NCBI RefSeq assembly: GCF_018131225.1
Contig: NZ_JAFCMM010000003.1
Span: 818,001 to 882,000 of the forward strand
Length of the DNA stretch: 64,000 nucleotides
Direction of reading: 5' to 3'
From: Bradyrhizobium sp. U87765 SZCCT0048
GTDB lineage: Bacteria; Pseudomonadota; Alphaproteobacteria; Rhizobiales; Xanthobacteraceae
Of this stretch, positions 13,967 through 22,984 are shown in pieces. The position numbers and the translations under genes were made by a program. How positions within the stretch are numbered: the first letter of the stretch is position 1; every line of letters begins with the position of its first letter. The notes under the pieces are model-generated. The model saw nothing but the letters and a program-made list of their open reading frames with translations, did no database searches and was not told where the DNA came from.

Positions 13967-16342
13967 TCAGCGCGGAAGGGCACGAACCTCCCGGGCCGCC
14001 GCAACCATGTTGACCAGCGCCGGCTCGACCTCTTCCCAGCGGCGGGTCTTGAGGCCGCAGTCAGGGTTGATCCAGAGCTGGTCGTCGGCGAGCCGCTGGC
14101 GCGCCAGTGTCAGCAGTTCGGTCATCTCGCTGACATCCGGCACCCGCGGCGAGTGGATATCGTAGACGCCCGGGCCGATCTCGTTCGGGTAACGATAGGT
14201 GCGGAACGCCTCCAGCAGCTCCATGCGCGACCGCGAGGTCTCGATCGAGATCACGTCGGCATCCATCGCGCCGATGGCGCCGATGATGTCGTTGAACTCG
14301 GAGTAGCACATGTGGGTGTGGATCTGGGTGTCGTCGCGCACGCCCGATGCGGCGATGCGGAAGCATTCGACCGCCCAGTCGAGATAGGCGGCCCACTCGT
14401 CCCGGCGCAACGGCAGACCCTCGCGCAGCGCCGCCTCGTCGATCTGGATCATGGCGGCGCCCGCCTTCTCGAGATCGACGACCTCGTCGCGGATCGCCAG
14501 CGCGATCTGACGGCACGCCGCGCTGCGCGGCACGTCGTCACGCACGAACGACCAGTTGAGGATGGTCACCGGGCCGGTGAGCATGCCCTTGACCGGACGC
14601 GTGGTCAGCGACTGGGCGAACGTCCACCACGCGACGGTCATCGGCGCGGGACGCGAGACGTCGCCGAACAGGATCGGCGGCCGCACGCAACGCGAGCCGT
14701 AGCTCTGCACCCAGCCGTAACGGGTGAAAGCGAAACCGGCGAGCTGCTCGCCGAAGTACTGCACCATGTCGTTGCGCTCGAACTCGCCATGCACCAGCAC
14801 GTCGAGGCCGATGTCCTCCTGCCAGCGGATGGTGCGCGCCGTCTCGTCCTGCAGGAACTTGTGGTAGGACGCATCGTCGAGCTGGCCCTTGTCGTGGGCC
14901 GCGCGCGCCTTGCGCACCTCTGCGGTCTGCGGGAACGAACCGATAGTGGTGGTGGGGAACGCCGGCAGCTGGAATCGCGCCCGCTGAACCGCAGCGCGCG
15001 CCGCGAAGGCGCTGGTGCGGCCGCCCATCGCCGCCGTGGCCGCAGCGACGCGGTCGGCGACCGCCTGGCTGTGCACCTTCGGCGACGCACGGCGCGCGGC
15101 GGCGGCAGCCCCCGACGCCGCGATCGCCTCGCTGACGCCAGCGCGATCACCCGCAAGCGCCCGGCCGAGCACGGAGAGCTCGTCCATCTTCTGCACGGCG
15201 AAGGCGAGCCAGCTCTTGAGGTCGGTATCGAAACTGGTCTCGAGCGACAGGTCGATCGGCACATGCAGCAGCGAGCACGACGGCGCGATCTGCACGCCGG
15301 CAGCGCCCCGGGCTGCGACGACAGGCGCGAGCCGATCGAGCAGCGCCGGCAGGTTGCTGCGCCAGATGTTGCGACCGTCGATGACGCCGAGCGACAATAC
15401 GATCTGCGACGGCGCCCTGGCGAGGACCGTGTCGAGCTGCCGCGGCGCGCGGACGAGATCGAGATGCAGTCCGGCGACGGGCAGCGACAGCACTGTGGCG
15501 GCGTTGTCACCGAGACCGCCGAAATAGGTCGTCAGCATGATCTTGATCTGCGGCACCTCGCGGGCGAACGCCGCGTAAGCGTCGCTCAGCACGGCCCTGG
15601 CGGCATCGTCGAAATCGAGAACGAGGCAGGGCTCGTCGAGCTGCACCCACTCGGCGCCTTCCGCCGCAAGGCGGCGCAGCACGTCGACATACACCGGCAG
15701 CAACGCCGGGAGCAGCGACAGCACGTCGACCTTTTCATCCTCGCTCTTGCCGAGACGCAGGTAAGTCACCGGGCCCAGCAGCACCGGGCGGGTCTGGTAG
15801 CCGAGCGCGCGGGCCTCACGATACTCGTCGATCGGCTTGTGCGACGACAGCGCAAACGTCTGGCCGCGGCGGAACTCCGGCACCATGTAGTGATAGTTGG
15901 TGTCGAACCACTTGGTCATCTCCTGCGCCGGCACGCCATGATCATGACCATGATGGCCATGGGTACAGGCCTGCTCCTGCGCCTCGGGCCGCGAGCCGCG
16001 TGCCATGGCGAAGTAGGTCGCCAGCGGCACGTCGCCGCCCGTCCAGCCGTAGCGCGCCGGAATGGCGCCGACCATCACGCTGGTGTCGAGCACCTGGTCG
16101 TAGAGCGAGAAGTCGTTCGACGGAATCACGTTGACGCCGCGCGCCGCCTGGCGTGCCCAGTTGGCCGCACGCAGGCCGCTGGCCGCCTCCAGAAGCGTCT
16201 TCTCGTCGGACTTGCCGGCCCAGAAGCTCTCCAGCGCGGTCTTCAGCTCGCGCCGCGGACCGATCCGCGGCGTGCCGAGCGTCGCGACCGCCAATGATGG
16301 ATGTGTGGAATGTGGATTTGTGGAAGTTGCAGACTTAGTCAT
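13967..16342 (-). CDS. metE: Cobalamin-independent methionine synthase
   Basis: A 791-residue cytoplasmic enzyme that transfers the methyl group of methyl-tetrahydrofolate polyglutamate to homocysteine. Two homologous barrels are visible; the C-terminal one carries the zinc ligands H677 and C679 (HTHMCYSEF), a glutamate near 701 (ISIETSRS) and C762 (NPDCGLKTR). Length is a little above the usual 750-760 because of a Ser/Thr-rich lead and an HGHHGHDHG insertion near residue 125, which may hold metal. A cobalamin riboswitch lies in its leader, so it should be made only when B12 is short, with a B12-dependent MetH elsewhere (inference). Confidence 0.96.
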   Translation of the reverse strand: MTKSATSTNPHSTHPSLAVATLGTPRIGPRRELKTALESFWAGKSDEKTLLEAASGLRAANWARQAARGVNVIPSNDFSLYDQVLDTSVMVGAIPARYGWTGGDVPLATYFAMARGSRPEAQEQACTHGHHGHDHGVPAQEMTKWFDTNYHYMVPEFRRGQTFALSSHKPIDEYREARALGYQTRPVLLGPVTYLRLGKSEDEKVDVLSLLPALLPVYVDVLRRLAAEGAEWVQLDEPCLVLDFDDAARAVLSDAYAAFAREVPQIKIMLTTYFGGLGDNAATVLSLPVAGLHLDLVRAPRQLDTVLARAPSQIVLSLGVIDGRNIWRSNLPALLDRLAPVVAARGAAGVQIAPSCSLLHVPIDLSLETSFDTDLKSWLAFAVQKMDELSVLGRALAGDRAGVSEAIAASGAAAAARRASPKVHSQAVADRVAAATAAMGGRTSAFAARAAVQRARFQLPAFPTTTIGSFPQTAEVRKARAAHDKGQLDDASYHKFLQDETARTIRWQEDIGLDVLVHGEFERNDMVQYFGEQLAGFAFTRYGWVQSYGSRCVRPPILFGDVSRPAPMTVAWWTFAQSLTTRPVKGMLTGPVTILNWSFVRDDVPRSAACRQIALAIRDEVVDLEKAGAAMIQIDEAALREGLPLRRDEWAAYLDWAVECFRIAASGVRDDTQIHTHMCYSEFNDIIGAIGAMDADVISIETSRSRMELLEAFRTYRYPNEIGPGVYDIHSPRVPDVSEMTELLTLARQRLADDQLWINPDCGLKTRRWEEVEPALVNMVAAAREVRALPR

Positions 16343-16349
16343 GGCTTAA

Positions 16350-16365
16350 CCCCAAAAGATTGGGG
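16350..16365 (-). promoter_or_regulatory. Hairpin over the metE ribosome site
   Basis: CCCCAA and TTGGGG pair around a 4-base loop. In the metE mRNA the second arm is UUGGGG, the best Shine-Dalgarno candidate, ending 7 bases before the ATG. It may be the expression platform of the upstream riboswitch, hiding the ribosome site when B12 is bound (inference). Confidence 0.5.
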
Positions 16366-16459
16366 GCAAAGGCCAAGGTGACACGTGTCGAACGCGCGCG
16401 ACCGATGGCCGGGCGAATCCGCACCGCACCACCGGGACACCCCGCCCGAGGACGTTTAT

Positions 16460-16650
16460 GTTGTCGAGGCAGGTCTCCTGGCTCGCGGGTCATCGCTGCT
16501 GTCCGCCTTCCCGAAACCTTGCGGTTTCAGTGACATCAATGGACAGCGGCTCGCCGCTTACAGTTGCGGGGGCAGCTCCGGCATTGGCTTGCGCCGCACC
16601 GGCTTCCCTCTTAGCTCCGGCGCGAGAGTGCCCGGAGAACCACGACAGCA
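16460..16650 (-). ncRNA. Cobalamin (B12) riboswitch upstream of metE
   Basis: On the leftward strand the leader contains the conserved blocks of the AdoCbl aptamer in order: GAGGGAAGCCGGTG, GCCGGAGCTGCC, CCCCGCAACTGTAAGCGG (complement of 16554-16571), a CACTGAAACCGCAAGGTTTC hairpin, and the B12 box AGCCAGGAGACCTGCC (complement of 16468-16483). Short helix P1 can form between TGTCG at the 5' end and CGACA after the box. The element ends about 120 bases before metE and should switch the gene off when cobalamin is plentiful. Confidence 0.95.
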
Positions 16651-16659
16651 CCAGTTAAG

Positions 16660-16968
16660 AGCAGATGCACCGCTCGTCAATCAGGTCGTCTGCGGCATGA
16701 CGTCGGGGATGACGGTCTGAACGGCCGCGGTATACCGCCCTCGCGGTCCCACGACGGCATGCCCCTCGCTGCGGCAGGGGACGGAAGAACCGGTGTGACG
16801 CGGCATCGATCCCGCCGTGCTGCGGCGCGCAATCGCCGCTGGCAAATCCTTTCGCTAGGCCGCCGGGAATGAAAGCTTGTTGCGGAACGCAAACGGCCGC
16901 CGCCCACTTTGGCAAACTCCACCACGCCATGGCGCTAGACTCATCCCAAAGTCAGGGGAGACAACGCC
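16660..16968. other. Intergenic region between riboswitch and indolepyruvate oxidoreductase
   Basis: About 309 bases without a gene. It must carry the leftward promoter of the riboswitch-metE transcript and the rightward promoter of the oxidoreductase. The Shine-Dalgarno of the latter (GGGGAGA) lies at 16953-16959. Nothing else was recognised. Confidence 0.5.
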
Positions 16969-19900
16969 ATGAAGCACACAGCTTCGCAATTCCTCGGAAA
17001 CGGCGACTACCGCCTGGAGGACCGCTACACCCGGGAGAATGGCCGCGTCTTTCTCACCGGCACCCAGGCCATCGTCCGCATCGCCCTTGACCAGGCGCGG
17101 CGCGACCGCGCCGCCGGCCGCAACACCGCGGGCTTCGTCTCCGGTTATCGCGGCTCCCCGCTCGGCGGCGTCGATCTCGAATTCTGGCGCGCCAGGGATC
17201 TCGCTGAGGTCAACAACATCGCCTTTGTGCCGGCGGTGAACGAAGATCTCGCGGCGACCGCCGTGCTCGGATCGCAGCAAGTCGAGACCCAGGCCGGCCG
17301 CGAGGTCGAAGGCGTGTTCGGTCTGTGGTACGGCAAGGGCCCCGGCGTCGACCGCGCCGGCGACGCCCTCAAGCACGGCAACGCCTATGGTTCCTCGCCC
17401 CATGGCGGCGTGCTGGTGGTCGCCGGCGACGACCATGGCTGCGTGTCGTCGTCGATGCCGCACCAGTCCGACGTCGCGTTCATGACCTTCTTCATGCCGA
17501 CGCTGAACCCGGCCTCCGTATCGGAGTATCTCGCCTTCGGCGAATACGGCTACGCGCTGTCGCGCTACTCCGGCATGTGGGTCGGCTTCAAGGCGATCTC
17601 CGAGACCGTCGAGTCCGGCGCCTCGGTGGAGCTGCAACCGGACCGGATCTTCAACACTCCCGACTTCACGCCGCCGCCCGGCGGCCTGCATTACCGCTGG
17701 CCCGACCTGCCGGGGCCGCAGATCGAGCAACGCCTCGTCGCCAAGAAGAAAGCCGTGCAGGCCTTCGCCGACGCCAACCCGATCGACCGCCATATCTATG
17801 AACTCGACCATGCCAGCTACGGCATCGTCACCACCGGCAAGGGCCATCTCGACCTGATGGAGGCGCTGCGGCTGCTCGGCCTCGACGAAGCCGTGTGCCG
17901 CGAGCTCGGCATCGACATCTACAAGATCGGCATGGTCTGGCCACTCGCCGTGCGCGACACCCTCGCCTTCATCCAGGGCAAGCAGGAAGTGCTGGTGATC
18001 GAGGAGAAGCGCGGCATCATCGAGAGCCAGCTCAAGGAATATTTCTACGACTTCCCGGGCTCCAAGCCCGAGCGCATGGTCGGCAAGACCGACGAGAACG
18101 GCGACGACCTGATCCCCTGGACCGGCGAGCTGTCGCCGCGTCTGCTGGCGCCGATCGTCGCCGCGCGGCTGCACCCGTTCTTTCCCGAACTCGACCTGCC
18201 GGCACGCGCGCAAGCGCTGAAGGCTGCCGACGACCGCGTCATCCAGCTGCCGGGCACGACCCGCACGCCGTACTTCTGCTCCGGCTGTCCGCACAACACC
18301 TCGACCAGGGTGCCGGAGGGCTCCAAGGCGCTCGCCGGCATCGGCTGCCACTTCATGGCAAGCTGGATGGACCGCGACACCTCCTCGCTGATCCAGATGG
18401 GTGGCGAAGGCGTCAACTGGACCGCGTCGTCACTGTTCACCGGCAAGGGCCACGTGTTCCAGAACCTTGGCGAGGGCACCTACTACCACTCCGGCTCGAT
18501 GGCGATCCGCCAGGCGATCGCGGCAAGAACCAACATCACGTACAAGATCCTCTACAACGACGCGGTCGCCATGACCGGCGGCCAGCCGGTCGATGGCCCG
18601 ATCAGCGTGCAGGCGATCGCCCACGCCGTGCGCGCCGAAGGCGTGGCGCGCATCGCTCTTGTCTCCGACGATCCCGACAAGTTCAGGCTTCGCGATTTTC
18701 CGCCCGGCGTGACGTTGCATCACCGCCGCGACCTCGATGCCGTGCAGCGCGAGCTGCGCGCCATCCCCGGCGTCACCGTGCTGATCTACGAGCAGACCTG
18801 CGCCACCGAGAAGCGCCGCCGCCGCAAGCGCGGCACCATGCAGGATGCCCAGCGCTTCGCGGTCATCAACGACCTCGTATGCGAGGGCTGTGGCGATTGT
18901 TCGACCGCCTCGAACTGTCTCAGCGTCGAGCACAGGGAAACGGAATTCGGCCGCAAGCGCCGCATCAACCTCTCCACCTGCAACAAGGACTTCTCCTGCG
19001 TCGACGGTTTCTGCCCGAGCTTCGTCACCGTGGAAGGAGCAACGCGGCGCCGCCGCACCGTCGATGTCTCCGGCGTCGTCGCCCGCGCCGATGCGCTGGC
19101 GTCACCCGCCCTGGCCGATGCGCCGCTCGACAAGCCCTACGATCTGCTGGTCACCGGCGTCGGCGGCACCGGCGTCATCACCGTCGGCGCGCTGATCGCC
19201 ATGGCGGCGCATCTCGAAGGCAAGGGCGCGAGCGTGCTCGACTTCACCGGCTTCGCCCAGAAATTCGGCCCGGTGCTCTGCTACTTGCGGATCGCCGCCC
19301 ACCCACAGGACATCCATCAGATGCGCATCGACGAAGGCGCCGCCGACGCGCTGATCGGCTGCGACGTCGTGGTGTCGTCCTCGCCCAAGGCGTCGACCAC
19401 CTACCGCATGGGTATGCACGCCGTCGTCAACACCGCCGAGATGCCGACCGGGGATATCGTGCGCCAGCGCGAAGCCGATCTTGCCGTCAGCGACCGCCTC
19501 GCTGCGCTGCGCCGGACCATCGGCGAGCCCAGCCTCTCGACCCTCGACGCCAACGCCCTCGCCGAGCGGCTGTGCGGCGACAGCGTTTACGCCAACATGA
19601 TCATGCTCGGCGCGGCCTGGCAGCTCGGCCTCGTCCCGGTGTCGCTGGCGGCGCTGACGCAGGCGATCACGCTCAACAAGGTCGAGATCGACCGCAACAA
19701 GGCGGCGTTCGCGATCGGCCGCGTCGCGGCGATCGATCCGCAGGCGCTTGCGCCGGCCGACGACACGCCCGCGCCGGAGAGCCTCGACGATCTCATCGCA
19801 CGCCGGGTGGCTTTCCTCACCGACTACCAGAATGCCGCCTGGGCCCAGCGCTATCGCACGACGGTCAATCGCGTCCGCGCCGCCGAGCAGCCGCTGGGCA

Positions 19901-20430
19901 CGCAGACGCTGACCGAGACCGTGGCGCGATCGCTGTTCAAGCTGATGTCCTACAAGGACGAGTACGAGGTCGCGCGGCTGCATCTCGCCGACAGTTTCGC
20001 TGATATGCTGAAGCGCGAATTCGAGGGCGACGTCCGCCTCAATTACCATCTCGCACCGCCGCTGCTGCCGCTCGGCAAGGACGCCCGCGGCCGCCCGCGC
20101 AAGATCCGGATTGGCGGCTGGCTGCGTGGGCCATTCCGCCTGCTCGCAGGCTTGAAGGGTCTGCGCGGCACCGCGCTCGATCCGTTCGGCTATACTGCCG
20201 AGAGGAAGATGGAGCGTGCGCTCATCGCCTGGTACGACGACCTGATCGCACTGATGCTGCGCGAGCTGCCGCGGCATGGCGCGGCGGCGCTGCTGCCACT
20301 GGCGACCGCAGCGATGGACATCCGTGGCTATGGCCCGGTCAAGGACCAGGCCGTGCAAGACGTGCGCGTGCGGGTCGAGCGACTGCTCGCAGCCCTCGCG
20401 ACCAACGACACGCCGCGGCGCGCCGCGTAG
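16969..20430 (+). CDS. Indolepyruvate ferredoxin oxidoreductase, fused alpha/beta subunits
   Basis: An 1153-residue cytoplasmic enzyme that oxidatively decarboxylates aryl-pyruvates (indolepyruvate, phenylpyruvate) to aryl-acetyl-CoA and reduces ferredoxin. The N-terminal part is the pyrimidine-binding domain (GYRGSPLGGVDLEFW, GDDHGCVSSSMPHQSD); the middle holds the TPP domain (YFCSGCPHNTSTRVPEGS, GGEGVNWTASSLF); from about 638 come clustered cysteines for Fe-S binding (CEGCGDCSTASNC, then STCNKDFSCVDGFCPSF); then the gamma domain (VTGVGGTGVITVGAL) that is separate (IorB) in archaea. The single-chain form is typical of proteobacteria. It stands alone, but its phenylacetyl-CoA product would feed the paa pathway 10 kb away (inference). 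Confidence 0.95.
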   Translation: MKHTASQFLGNGDYRLEDRYTRENGRVFLTGTQAIVRIALDQARRDRAAGRNTAGFVSGYRGSPLGGVDLEFWRARDLAEVNNIAFVPAVNEDLAATAVLGSQQVETQAGREVEGVFGLWYGKGPGVDRAGDALKHGNAYGSSPHGGVLVVAGDDHGCVSSSMPHQSDVAFMTFFMPTLNPASVSEYLAFGEYGYALSRYSGMWVGFKAISETVESGASVELQPDRIFNTPDFTPPPGGLHYRWPDLPGPQIEQRLVAKKKAVQAFADANPIDRHIYELDHASYGIVTTGKGHLDLMEALRLLGLDEAVCRELGIDIYKIGMVWPLAVRDTLAFIQGKQEVLVIEEKRGIIESQLKEYFYDFPGSKPERMVGKTDENGDDLIPWTGELSPRLLAPIVAARLHPFFPELDLPARAQALKAADDRVIQLPGTTRTPYFCSGCPHNTSTRVPEGSKALAGIGCHFMASWMDRDTSSLIQMGGEGVNWTASSLFTGKGHVFQNLGEGTYYHSGSMAIRQAIAARTNITYKILYNDAVAMTGGQPVDGPISVQAIAHAVRAEGVARIALVSDDPDKFRLRDFPPGVTLHHRRDLDAVQRELRAIPGVTVLIYEQTCATEKRRRRKRGTMQDAQRFAVINDLVCEGCGDCSTASNCLSVEHRETEFGRKRRINLSTCNKDFSCVDGFCPSFVTVEGATRRRRTVDVSGVVARADALASPALADAPLDKPYDLLVTGVGGTGVITVGALIAMAAHLEGKGASVLDFTGFAQKFGPVLCYLRIAAHPQDIHQMRIDEGAADALIGCDVVVSSSPKASTTYRMGMHAVVNTAEMPTGDIVRQREADLAVSDRLAALRRTIGEPSLSTLDANALAERLCGDSVYANMIMLGAAWQLGLVPVSLAALTQAITLNKVEIDRNKAAFAIGRVAAIDPQALAPADDTPAPESLDDLIARRVAFLTDYQNAAWAQRYRTTVNRVRAAEQPLGTQTLTETVARSLFKLMSYKDEYEVARLHLADSFADMLKREFEGDVRLNYHLAPPLLPLGKDARGRPRKIRIGGWLRGPFRLLAGLKGLRGTALDPFGYTAERKMERALIAWYDDLIALMLRELPRHGAAALLPLATAAMDIRGYGPVKDQAVQDVRVRVERLLAALATNDTPRRAA

Positions 20431-20452
20431 AGCATAATTCCAAGCTCGATTA

Positions 20453-20569
20453 TCCGTCACCCTGAGGTGGCCATGCAAAGCATGGCCCTCGAAGGGCGAC
20501 GGCCCGGGCAGTGGCTCAGGGGCCGTTCATCCTTCGAGGCTCGCTTTGCTCGCACCTCAGGATGACGGA
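20453..20569. repeat. Dispersed palindromic element, TCCGTCA-CCTGAGGTG type
   Basis: Nearly identical to the copy at 3820-3936, including the core GGCCATGCAAAGCATGGCC. It lies between the convergent oxidoreductase and GntR genes. Confidence 0.85.
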
Positions 20570-20609
20570 TTTTAACTCGACCTCAATTCATCACGCACGA
20601 CTGCGCACC

Positions 20610-21287
20610 TCAACCCGCCACCACCGCAAAGCCCCGCGCCCGCAGGCCGCGACGGTCGTCGTGCAGAGATGCGATCAGGCGATCGCGGCTGCCGCCGATA
20701 TGGGCGCTCAGGAGCGCCGCTGCGCGATCGGCTTCCCCCGCCTTCACGGCGGCGAGAATGTCGCGATGCTCGGCCCAGGCGCGGTCCCGCGCCGGCGCCT
20801 CGCGCACCTCCAGCCAGCGCGCGCGCGACAGCCGCAGCATGGCGTCGCGCACCGCCCGCGCCAGGAACTCGTTGCCGCAGATGCGCGCCAGTTCGATGTG
20901 GAAGTCATTGCCGACACGGTGCCACTCCTCGCGCGTGGTTTCGGCGTCGCAGGACTCCAGCAGTCCCTCGATCGCCTCCAGGCCGCCCTCGAAGCCGCCG
21001 CGATCGGGCAGCGCGCAGGTCAGTCGCACCGCGGCCACCTCGACGGCCTCGCGATAGACCGACACCTGCTCGAGCTCGACGAGATTGATCGGCGCCACCG
21101 TCCAGCCGCGACCGTCACGCCCGACCAGCCCCTCGGTCTCCAGCCGCAGCAGCGCGGCGCGGATCGGCGTGCGCGAGGCATCGAACCGCGCCTCGATCCA
21201 GCGCTCGGTCAGGCGCTCGCCGGGGGCGATCTCGAGGCCGAGGATCATGTCGCGGAGCTGCTGCTCCACCTGCTGCATCTGAGACAT
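20610..21287 (-). CDS. GntR-family transcriptional regulator (FCD type)
   Basis: A 225-residue regulator with a winged helix-turn-helix at 1-70 (ERWIEARFDASRTPIRAALLRLETEGLV) and a C-terminal all-helical FCD ligand domain; a likely metal/ligand-binding set is visible in FHIELARICGN and the second histidine of AEHRDILAAV. It is divergent from the MFS transporter at 21400, which it probably controls. Ligand unknown, likely a small carboxylate. Confidence 0.92.
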   Translation of the reverse strand: MSQMQQVEQQLRDMILGLEIAPGERLTERWIEARFDASRTPIRAALLRLETEGLVGRDGRGWTVAPINLVELEQVSVYREAVEVAAVRLTCALPDRGGFEGGLEAIEGLLESCDAETTREEWHRVGNDFHIELARICGNEFLARAVRDAMLRLSRARWLEVREAPARDRAWAEHRDILAAVKAGEADRAAALLSAHIGGSRDRLIASLHDDRRGLRARGFAVVAG

Positions 21288-21340
21288 GCGTCCGCCCCGG
21301 TGCTCTGCGCGTTGACAAGCCGATGGCTTGGTGATGAATG

Positions 21341-21361
21341 TATCCCAATCTGGTATCCCAA
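21341..21361. promoter_or_regulatory. Direct repeat in the GntR/MFS divergent promoter region
   Basis: TATCCCAA occurs at 21341-21348 and again at 21354-21361 in the 112-base gap between the divergent genes. The second copy lies in TGGTATCCCA, which has the TGG..CCA symmetry seen in operators of the FadR/FCD subfamily. Probable binding site for the GntR protein. Confidence 0.4.
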
Positions 21362-21399
21362 ACCGAACCAGACTTCAAGCGACTGAAAGAACAGCGAAA

Positions 21400-22650
21400 A
21401 TGACTGCGGCGGTGTCCGAACCAGCCTCTCCTCCTGACGCGGCGGCGTCCGGCGCCCGCTACTGGCGGCAGAACCTCGTGGTGGTGCTGCTGGGCTCCTT
21501 CACCACCATTGTCGCGATGACGCTGCTGCTGCCGTTCCTGCCGCTCTATGTCGAGCAGCTCGGTGTCACCGACCGCGCTGCGATCGCGCAGTGGTCGGGC
21601 GCCGCCTATGGCGCGACCTTCTTCGCCGCCGCGCTGGTAGCACCGGTGTGGGGCCATCTCGCCGACCGCTACGGCCGCAAGCTGATGCTGATCCGTGCCA
21701 GCCTTGGCATGGCGATTGCCATGCCGTTGATCGGCATGGCGGGCAATGTCTGGCAACTGGTGGCGCTGCGGCTGTTCGTCGGCCTTGCCGGCGGTTACGC
21801 CTCCGGGTCGATGATCCTGGTGGCGACGCAGACGCCAAAAGATCGCTCCGGCTGGGCGCTCGGCGTGCTGTCGTCAGGCATCATGGCCGGCAACCTGGTC
21901 GGGCCGCTGATCGGCGGCGCGCTGCCGCCGCTGATCGGCATCCGCAACACTTTCTGGCTGTGCGGCGCGGTCATCTTCGTGACGTTTCTCGCCACCTGCG
22001 TCTTCATTCGCGAGGACGCCCGGCCGAAGGGCGCGAGGGCCGCTGCCGCGAGCGGCGGCTGGCGCAGCATCCCCGACAAAGGCCCGGTGCTGGCGATGCT
22101 GACCACCGGCCTGCTGCTGATGGTCGCCAACATGTCGATCGAGCCGATCATCACGGTGTATGTCGCCGAACTCGTGAGCGACGCCAGCCGCATCACCATC
22201 GTTGCGGGCGTCGTGATGTCGGCCGCCGCGCTCGGCAGTATCCTGTCCGCGTCGCGCCTCGGCAAGCTCGCCGACCGCATCGGCCACTGGTACGTGATCG
22301 TCGGCGCACTGGCGACGGCGGCGCTGCTGCTGATTCCGCAGGCCTTCGTCACCGACAGCTGGCAACTGATCGCGTTGCGTTTCCTGATGGGCATCGCGCT
22401 CGGCGGCCTCTTGCCATGTATCGCGGCGGTCATCCGCCACAACGTGCCCGACAATGTCAGCGGCGCGGCGCTCGGCTATTCCACCTCGTCGCAATACGCC
22501 GGCCAGGTGGTGGGGCCGCTGCTCGGTGGCTTTGTCGGCGGCCATATCGGCATGCGCGCGGTGTTCCTCGGCACCTGCGTGCTGATGGCGCTCGGCGCGC
22601 TTTATAATTTCGTCGTGCTGCGCCGTCGCCGTGCGCAGGCGGGCAACTGA
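21400..22650 (+). CDS. MFS transporter (12-helix, DHA1/multidrug-like)
   Basis: A 416-residue inner-membrane transporter with twelve hydrophobic segments. Motif A is GHLADRYGRKLML (about 85-97), and PLIGGALPPLIG lies in the motif C region. The second half repeats the architecture (SRLGKLADRIG). The ATG at 21400 is chosen because upstream in-frame starts would run through the putative operator. Paired with the GntR regulator; it could import or export the regulator's ligand. Substrate unknown. Confidence 0.9.
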   Translation: MTAAVSEPASPPDAAASGARYWRQNLVVVLLGSFTTIVAMTLLLPFLPLYVEQLGVTDRAAIAQWSGAAYGATFFAAALVAPVWGHLADRYGRKLMLIRASLGMAIAMPLIGMAGNVWQLVALRLFVGLAGGYASGSMILVATQTPKDRSGWALGVLSSGIMAGNLVGPLIGGALPPLIGIRNTFWLCGAVIFVTFLATCVFIREDARPKGARAAAASGGWRSIPDKGPVLAMLTTGLLLMVANMSIEPIITVYVAELVSDASRITIVAGVVMSAAALGSILSASRLGKLADRIGHWYVIVGALATAALLLIPQAFVTDSWQLIALRFLMGIALGGLLPCIAAVIRHNVPDNVSGAALGYSTSSQYAGQVVGPLLGGFVGGHIGMRAVFLGTCVLMALGALYNFVVLRRRRAQAGN

Positions 22651-22779
22651 CCGCCATTTCGCGCCGCAGCGACGATACAAGCCACAATTGAAACGTCTGG
22701 CAACACATCGCAACGCCTGTTAGCGTTCAGCGCCTCACATTTTTCCGAGGCGAAGTTGTCTTTGCCGGAGTCATTTTCA

Positions 22780-22920
22780 ATGCGTCAATTTCTGATCCTT
22801 GCCGCCGCCCTCGCCTGCGTCGCCGTCACCACTGCCGAAGCCTTCGCCCAGCGCACCTGCACCACCAACTGCAGCAGCAGCCCGTCGAGCGGGCGCACCT
22901 GTACGCGGGTCTGCTACTGA
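22780..22920 (+). CDS. Small secreted four-cysteine peptide
   Basis: A 46-codon gene. GGAG (22767-22770) lies 9 bases before the ATG. Residues 1-23 form a classic signal peptide (Met, Arg, long Ala/Leu/Val core, AFA end), so cleavage should leave a 23-residue peptide. That peptide has four cysteines in the pattern C-x3-C, nine residues rich in Ser, C-x3-C, then Tyr at the end, and no acidic residue. Two disulfides could form in the periplasm or outside. The function is unknown; alternatives are a structural or toxin-like peptide or a degenerate remnant. No neighbour suggests a role. Confidence 0.7.
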   Translation: MRQFLILAAALACVAVTTAEAFAQRTCTTNCSSSPSSGRTCTRVCY

Positions 22921-22984
22921 TCGCGCTATCTCACGTCAATTGAGCTACGGCGCCTCCGCTGCCAACATAGCGGATCTGTCGACG

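Noticed and set aside
13832-16297. Rightward 821-codon open frame opposite metE
   Set aside because: Lies wholly within metE on the other strand; composition is Arg/His/Asp/Ala-rich with no recognisable domain, the usual mirror of a high-GC gene.
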